The position numbers and the translations under genes are program-made. Below are positions 58,035 to 64,000 of a stretch of DNA of 64,000 bases, piece by piece (within the stretch, counting starts at the first letter, position 1; each line of letters opens with the position of its first letter). The stretch comes from Ryuthela nishihirai (taxonomy: Eukaryota > Arthropoda > Arachnida > Araneae > Heptathelidae), in contig JAWZYU010000025.1 in assembly GCA_038380435.1 (NCBI GenBank), positions 27,318,707 through 27,382,706 on the forward strand. Reading direction: 5' to 3'. The notes beneath the pieces were generated by a model. The model saw only the letters and a list, made by a program, of their open reading frames with translations. It had not been told where the DNA came from and searched no databases.

Positions 58035-58110
58035 ATTCAATGTTGGGACTCGAATTGGGAAACAGCAGATTACAAGCCTGGTGTGCTACCAACTAAGCCA
58101 CAATCAGTAG
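58035..58110 (-). mobile_element. SINE-1 head fragment, minus orientation
   Basis: GGGACTCGAATTGGGAAACA, GCAGATTACAAGCCTGGTGT and GCTACCAACTAAGCCAC are the complement of the tRNA-like head. No body follows. Confidence 0.75.
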
Positions 58111-58247
58111 TATTCCTTGTTAGACAAATGTAGCAAGGTATATAATAATAATAATAATATCAACCATGTCTATAGACAGGCAGGAACATCTGATATTGCA
58201 TGTCATTTGATGCAAGTTGTGCTCATTTTTGAGTGTTTGCTTCTAAA

Positions 58248-58290
58248 GATGGTGTTGATAAAGGCTTTTACTACCTTTATCAACACCATC
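58248..58290. repeat. Perfect hairpin, 17-bp arms
   Basis: GATGGTGTTGATAAAGG and its exact complement are separated by 9 bp. The flanks show no obvious target duplication. Confidence 0.6.
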
Positions 58291-58349
58291 ATTTGCTGAC
58301 AATAAGAGTTACTGTAATGTATAAAGAACACCTTTTAAAAAAATAAACA

Positions 58350-58506
58350 CAAGATGGATGGTCTTGACACGAGGCTTCTGTTTGTCTCCTTATAGCTGTC
58401 CAGCAGTTCCCTTTCCCAACCTTCTCTGAGCTCTTAGCATCCTTGTGACTTTGCCATTTAGCTCATTGTGAGCAAAATGTGCTGCTTAGAGGTAAATCAA
58501 CCCAAC
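58350..58506 (+). mobile_element. SINE-1 3' fragment
   Basis: Starts at AAGATGGATGGTCTTGACAC and runs through CCCAACCTTCTCTGAGCTC to AGAGGTAAATCAACCCAAC. The 5' two-thirds are missing. Confidence 0.82.
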
Positions 58507-58508
58507 TA

Positions 58509-60238
58509 CACTGGTTTCCATAAATTAAGGAAAACTCAGAAAAATTATGATAAACAAAAAAAATATATGAATGATTTTAATGAAATTTGATGAAAACATG
58601 AATTACAATGCTAGTTTCAGAATGGCATAAAATATTTTACACTAGAATAATTTTTCATCAAAAAATAACACAGGAATTTGTCCAAAAATGAGGTGTCAGA
58701 ATGCAATGGGCAAAGTTCTTTATAAGGAGTATGGTCACCCTTACAGCGATGTTTCATGCTGTTTATGATGATGTGAATCAGCTCAGTAGGGAGTAACGAC
58801 CATTGTTCCTTTAAAGCAGTAATAAGCTCCCCCTTTGTTTCAGGTGGCGGTATAGGGCAGCAACACGTCTCCATAGAGCATCCCACACGTGCTCAATTGG
58901 ATTTAGGCTGGGAGATCGAGCTGGCCACTCTATGCACATAGTGGTCTCCTCTTGAAGGCATTGTTCCACTAGTCGAGCTCTGTGTGGACAAGCATTATCG
59001 TCTTGTAAGACGAATGTTTCACCTGTTGCATTAGCGTAAGGATATACATAAGGGTCCAGGATGTCATCTCTATACCTTTGAGCATTGAGGTTCCTACTTG
59101 TCAGCACATAGAGGGTCTGAGCGTCCACTTAAGGAAATGACAGCCCGAACACACACGCTACCTCCGCTATAACTGTCTCTTTGACAAATGTTAATGATAG
59201 TGAGCACCTCATTCTCTCCATATCAAACAATGTCTGGAATCACTGCAAGCAATAACTGGACTCATCTATGAAGAGTACAGACCTCCATTGATTGCTCTTC
59301 TGTCCTGTTAACATGCATGTGGGCCCAATTCACCCACTCTCTCCTGCGATGGGTATGCAAATTACTGGCTTCTAGCATACAGACCTCCCTCATGAAGCTT
59401 TCTATGCACGGTAGAAGTTGATACAACCCTCCTAATGGCTGCTGCAAGAGAGGATCATAGCTGAGAGGGAGTAACAGCACGAAAGAGCAGGACATCTGTC
59501 TGCTCCTTTGTGCTGTTACTTCCTCTCAGCTATGATCCTCTCTTGCAGCAGCCACTAGGAGGGTTGTATCAGTCTGCTGTACGAGACCGATATCTCTGTG
59601 TAGTAATTTTAACCAACAATAAATGTAGTAATATTCTGGAGAATTTATAGCAGCATGTCACAGAAGGAAGATATGTATTATCAGCTGATGTTCCTAATTG
59701 TTTGCAGACATGGCTATTATAATATATACCTTGTTAAATTAGTCTAACAAGGAACACTACTGAAATGGCATGTACCAAAGTGTGCACACAGATATATGGT
59801 CTTGTACAGCAGTCGTGATTCTAGCCCTTCCTCAGCTAAACCTCAGAGACATGGAATCCGTGCTAAGAAATTGATTCCACAGTCTATGGACCACAGAAGG
59901 ACTCGCATTTAGCCATCGTGCCACGTCTGACTTTGGCCTGCTTCAAACCGGCCAATAGCTCTCCACCACAGTTCATTTTGCAAATGATGTCTCGAAGTCA
60001 TTCCTACAAAATGGCTATTCGAATTTCTTTACTCACATCTTCAATGCAAAAAAAAATAAACTCCAAAACACCCGTTTTTATGCCGCTATCCGATTACACA
60101 AATTGATGCAACCTAGACTAATTTGCATGTGATATGCTCACTTAGCATTACTTTACTGGTTACGTGAACAAGTTTGCACAATTTTTTTGGCAAATTATCG
60201 CAATTTTTCTCATTTTTCCTTAATTTATGGAAATGTGT
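58509..60238 (-). mobile_element. Tc1-like transposon, scrambled by inverted duplications
   Basis: The ends CACTGGTTTCCATAAATTAA (left) and TTAATTTATGGAAATGTG (right) are inverted repeats of about 45 bp next to TA. The minus-strand transposase shows an N-terminal helix-turn-helix (KSDVARWLNASPSVVHRLWN, about 59925-59865), ITTAVQDH, then after a disturbed block LSSSLAAAIRR-like and RREWVNWAHMHVNRTEEQ (about 59355-59300). The second D lies in FVLQDDNACPHRARLVEQ (about 59010) and E in SPSLNPIEHVWDALWRRV (about 58910). The first D region is altered. The segment of about 300 bp at 59498-59794 is foreign to the normal order (see the next feature). Confidence 0.87.
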
Positions 60239-60499
60239 TATTATCTTCAAAAAATCACACATAACCTCTTCTCCATTTTGAGTTTTTATTGTATGTCTTG
60301 ATTAACTCATAATGTGTATGTGTGTGCACACTTTGGTATATGCCATTTCAGTAGTGTTCCTTGTTAGACTAATTTAACAAGGTATATATTATAATAGCCA
60401 TGTCTGCAAACTGATAATACTTACCTTCCTTCTGTGACATGCTGCTATAAATTCTCCAGAATATTACTACATTCATTGTTGGTTAAAATTACCACACAG
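59419..60499. repeat. Nested inverted repeats in and beside the Tc1 element
   Basis: Arms 59419-59490 and 59501-59571 are complementary (CTGCTGCAAGAGAGGATCAT against its complement). Arms 59596-59790 and 60321-60499 are also complementary over about 180-195 bp, with a 16-bp gap in the right copy; the right copy lies outside the element's terminal repeat. A short inverted match joins 59576-59602 with 59795-59822. Confidence 0.85.
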
Positions 60500-61037
60500 A
60501 TTATTGAAAGAAACTTTCTCTCTCTGTCTTTTTTATTTTCATACAGCTTTTGGTCTTCTGTAATTCTTCAAATATTTAAATTTTTGAATCATCTCTCCTG
60601 TCACATTTTTAGTTTAATGAAATTTTACATTGAACTCTTTCATCTTACCAAAACCCACTGTGTTTTCTGTACCCTTGTTTTGTTGTAACTGCACAAATTT
60701 CTTCTATGGATTTCCCTTGTGCTACCCCATGCTACATTAAAAAATCAAGCTTCTATCTGTGCTAGAATTTGAGAGCTAATGTTTAAGATAACTTTTAGTT
60801 TTGCCCTTCAAGAATCATTTAATTTTACCACGTGAATTATTATAATAAATACCAGCAATTGAAATTAAAATTTAACTTGAATAAACCTAAAGGTTATATA
60901 ACCAAAAAATAATTTTAACTGATGTACTACTTAACCACTTATAAACAAATTCAGGCACTTGAAGTAGATTATTTTATATATCAGAAAGAGAACTTATGAC
61001 AATATACTGGTAAAAGGTTGAGTGCATTTATTATATA
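60500..61037. other. Intron sequence without recognisable elements
   Basis: AT-rich. Nothing recognised. Confidence 0.4.
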
Positions 61038-62442
61038 CACTGCACGACATTGAAATTGCCCCACCCAGAAGGAGTGAGGGGATAGGGGTGAAATGTAGCA
61101 CACACATAGTAATACATATTGGATACCATGATTTAATTTGCAGCCACTTACAGTGGTTAGAAGATGAGATAATGCAGCACAATGTAACTGCCTCAATAGG
61201 TGGTTGCACTGCCGTGAACAGCAATATGGCGTAGCATGGAGTCATAGAGTTGACAGATATGTCCTGAGGAAATGCACACCAAACAGCTTCGACTTGCTCC
61301 CATAATTCATCAAGATTCTGCACCGGCCAGTGAGAGGATTGCACATATTGTCCAATGTGATCCCACAGATTTTCTATTGGGGATAAATCTGGAGATCGTG
61401 CTGGCCATGGCAATACTTGAACATGTTGCAAACATTGTCTGGAGACCCTAGCAGTTTGTACATGGGCATAGTCATGCTAGAAAATGGACTGCTGCCTGAG
61501 TCTTTGGAACAGTAACAAAATGGGCTGCAGAACCACGCTAACGTATTGTGCAGCTGTCAGTGTTCCCATGATGCAGACAAGAGGTAACCTGCTGTCACAT
61601 CCAATAGCACACCATACCATTATGCCTGACTGACGGGCGGTGTGCCGGTCGTGAACCAAAGCTGGATCCATTCTCTCGCCAGGTTGTCACCATACACAGA
61701 CCCATCAATCGTCAGCATCCAGACAGAAACGGGATTCATCACTAAACACAACAGTGTCCCATTCATAACCCTAGTTCGCACAATTTTGGCACCAAGCCAG
61801 ACAAGCGCTGCGATGGTTTGCAGTCAATGGCAGTTGATTTAACAGTTGTCTAGAGAGCAGGTGTGCCTCATGCAACCTTTAGTTTACCGTTCGGGTTGTT
61901 ATGGGGACATCCATGGCTGCTGACACAGCCCATCAAATATCACCTGCAGAGCTGTGTGGTGACGAACGAGCAATGCACCTATCAATCCGTGCTGATATCT
62001 ATCAGACGGCACCACTCTCTCTGTGATGCGCACTAGAACCTTCATTTTGCCACTGTTGCCAACAGCGTCCAACAGTTCACGCATCCTGGTGAACATGGGC
62101 AGCGACACAACACGTAGTTCATCCAGCTTCACATAGGCCTGTAATTCTTCCTCTCTCAATAGCATCCAAATGGCGATATATCTGCCGACAGCATGTACCA
62201 GGCATTTTCAGCCTTCACTGCACAATTTCCAAGCGGAACCACCTAATCTCAACCATTTGCATGATTTCCACCTTCATAAACAATATCATCCCTGTTCCTT
62301 CTTGCACCTTTTTTTCTTGGGCCACACACATCATTGGCTCCGGATTATCATCATTTACATATCTCAACTGCACACACCCATCCTTCTATTTGCATGTTTG
62401 TACATGTCCTTCTGGGTGGGGCACTTTCAATGTTGAGCAACG
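61038..62442 (-). mobile_element. Tc1-like transposon with TIRs of about 40 bp, decayed
   Basis: ACATTGAAATTGCCCCACCC at the left and its near-complement at the right (GGTGGGGCACTTTCAATGTT) lie next to TA (61036-61037, 62443-62444). Minus-strand landmarks: DELRVVSLPMFTRMRELLDA (about 62125-62065, probably the HTH region read in part), RERMDPALVHDRHTARQSGI then MVWCAIGCDSRLPLV (about 61680-61580), HDYAHVQTARVSRQCLQHVQ (second D, about 61475-61420), and LPWPARSPDLSPIENLWDHI (E, about 61410-61355). Stops and frameshifts interrupt it. It differs in protein and termini from the other three Tc1-like elements here. Confidence 0.88.
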
Positions 62443-63349
62443 TATAATAGCAGTTATTGATGTGTATCCCCTCAGCTTTCGACGACAAATGTAGTTAAGT
62501 ATTGATTCTTGGTGCCAGTGCATCTGGAAGGAGTGTGGGACACATCAACCCCTGAATGTCATGGGGAGGTGCATGTCTCTTCAAATTTTCTGTTTTTAAA
62601 AATAGCAGTTTTATTATTAATTTGCAGGAAAAATTTGTTGATAATAGTTTAAATCAAACTTGTGAACTTAAATCAAGTGGTTGCTTCAGCAAAGAAAAAT
62701 CGACAATACCATAAAGGGCTTCTAATAAATGGCAATCAGATGGCTTTAACAAATTATTTATATTGTAGTGTAATAAAATGTGCATCAAATGAGAAAAGAA
62801 AATATTATTTTTCAAGCTTTAATTATGTGTTTTTATAATATACATATATGAAAATTTTCAAACAGCAATTTTTATTTTTTTTTAAATCGAAATATTTTTT
62901 GTTGTACTGAAAACTGATGCATACGTCTTCTGCCTCTCCTTTCGAATTCTGTCAATGTATACATACGACCTGGACACTGGAACATAAAATAAATAAATTA
63001 GCACATATTGAAAACAGGTTTTTGGAAAGTTTAAAATCAGTCCCCCGTTGTTCATCATACTTCACATAATAAAAAATTATCTGTTCCAAAATTATCTCAT
63101 TAAAATGATACGTTCATTTTGAAATATTTGTAAATTGAAGTTTAGTAAAATGTAACTTTTTTTTCAGCTCTCAAATAAAGAGAGTTGTGTTTTGATTTCT
63201 ATAAAATGTACTTTAGTAGCATGACAGCTATTTTTTGTGTTTAGTACTCTTAAGAATTTATTAAACAGTACACATTTGTGAAAACTTTGAAAATGCTTCA
63301 TAATATTTATTTTCTTAGTCTGTAATGTTTTTAATTTGTTTTCTTATAG
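62443..63349. other. Intron sequence; acceptor at the end
   Basis: AT-rich, no element recognised. It ends with a TTTGTTTTCTTATAG acceptor at 63349. Confidence 0.45.
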
Positions 63350-63486
63350 TTTTGCTGTGCAAAGCTGCAGAATACCCAGGCACTTTGGCGTCATTTGGCA
63401 ATACATAACATTGTGCATGAATGTGAAAAATGCCATAGACGATTTTTGCAAAAAGAACAGTTAATATCCCATATGGAAATACACGA
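63350..63486 (+). CDS. C2H2 zinc-finger protein, internal exon G: end of split finger plus one finger
   Basis: Starts FCCAKLQNTQALWRHLAIH in phase 0; joined to TCE of exon F it forms C-E-F-C-x12-H-x3-H. A second finger is CEKCHRRFLQKEQLISHMEIH. The exon ends in phase 2 after GA of the next codon, before a GTAAGT donor at 63487. The apparent TAA just after CACGAG is in the intron. The gene continues beyond the window. Confidence 0.92.
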
Positions 63487-63962
63487 GTAAGTAAAAAAAA
63501 ATTAGAGATCTACGAAGCTACTAATATTCTTTTGATCATATGACTTTTTTTCAACACACTTGATTAATGTATATAATCAAAATATTGTTTTGTTATTTAA
63601 ATTTTCCAATTACTCACATTTACAAATACTTTATGGAATAAAAATTGCTAAACAGATCATAAAAACGATATTGTGAAAAAAAATAACCATGGACAGTTAA
63701 CAGGTAATAGTACCACAGAGTTGCAAGAGCAAATTTGCATAAGAACTGGAAGAAGTAAACTACCAAAAAAAATGTTTTAAATGTCTATGAATTCCATGTC
63801 CAAACAGTCAATACTGTTTGGACATGGAATATTGCTATAACACCAACTTAAGATCAAATGGTACATACTAGAGCTTGGAAGTAGTAGTGTTGATACTAAA
63901 TAATGTGTCAATAGAGAACATAATCTTCTGTAATAGCAATGTAAGCCTGACTGCATTCACCA
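63487..63962. other. Intron sequence with perfect hairpin at 63791-63830
   Basis: ATTCCATGTCCAAACAGT and its exact complement surround CAAT. The rest is AT-rich with nothing recognised. Confidence 0.5.
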
Positions 63963-64000
63963 GGGGGCGGGGGGGCTCAGTCGGTAGCGCACCAGGCTCG
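63963..64000 (+). mobile_element. SINE-1 head, cut by the window edge
   Basis: GGGGGCTCAGTCGGTAGCGC and ACCAGGCTCG equal the 5' head of the full-length SINE-1 copies. The element continues past the window. Confidence 0.9.

Larger units (their letters stand above)
6817..63486 (+). other. Gene span: large multi-exon C2H2 zinc-finger gene (both ends outside window)
   Basis: Seven plus-strand exons separated by introns of 9.3, 7.4, 16.6, 3.2, 9.9 and 6.9 kb join with matching phases (0, 1, 0, 1, 0, 0) into one continuous frame of 3,377 nucleotides. All introns have GT...AG ends, mostly with long pyrimidine tracts. The predicted protein has a basic, Ser/Lys-rich N-terminal third and then about 15 C2H2/C2HC fingers, suggesting a nuclear DNA- or RNA-binding protein (an inference from the fold only). 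The first and last exons are not in the window. No TGEKP-type linkers are seen, unlike classical KRAB-type arrays. The orthologue is not recognised. Confidence 0.88.

Overview
This is a stretch of an AT-rich, intron-rich animal genome. The evidence is spliceosomal exons with GT...AG borders, a long multi-finger C2H2 protein, tRNA-derived SINEs, LINE remnants, and many decayed Tc1/mariner, pogo, hAT and THAP-type remnants. The mixture, especially the mariner copy with a DD41D-like spacing at 23364-24840, looks most like an arthropod or a related invertebrate. The species cannot be named from the sequence alone.

The only convincing host gene is on the plus strand and spans nearly the whole window. 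Seven internal coding exons (6817-7983, 17301-18087, 25470-25666, 42243-42459, 45617-46278, 56219-56428, 63350-63486) join with consistent phases into about 1,125 residues: a lysine-rich, low-complexity N-terminal part followed by about 15 C2H2 or C2HC zinc fingers. Two fingers are split by introns (16.6 kb and 6.9 kb) and become complete only after splicing, which independently supports the model. Both gene ends lie outside the window. I do not recognise the orthologue.

The introns are packed with dead mobile DNA. There are Tc1-like elements at 1719-2917, 56478-57818, 58509-60238 and 61038-62442; mariner-like elements at 3637-4913, 23364-24840 and 36540-37330; pogo/Tigger-like elements at 11130-11926 and 44562-45404; and a hAT remnant at 48190-49770. 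One non-LTR (RTE-like) family has a near-complete decayed copy at 12571-15285 and three 5'-truncated copies on the minus strand; a different, jockey-like LINE fragment opens the window. A GC-rich tRNA-derived SINE of about 385 bp (SINE-1 here) has about a dozen copies; a second tRNA-derived SINE of about 200 bp (SINE-2) has about seven. Several unnamed dispersed repeats also occur.

The clearest result of the hunt is that insertion history can be read inside the window: some dispersed repeats are present both as interrupted copies and as uninterrupted empty-site copies, which fixes element borders and target-site duplications. Other points of interest are a 79-bp MITE derived from a Tc1 element 42 kb away, a foldback element with tRNA-like arms, a 48-bp palindrome between TTAA sites, two unexplained repeat families with conserved reading frames, and a Tc1 copy scrambled by nested inverted duplications. 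I found no evidence of a new multi-gene system, and no rRNA, functional tRNA, CRISPR or bacterial operon.
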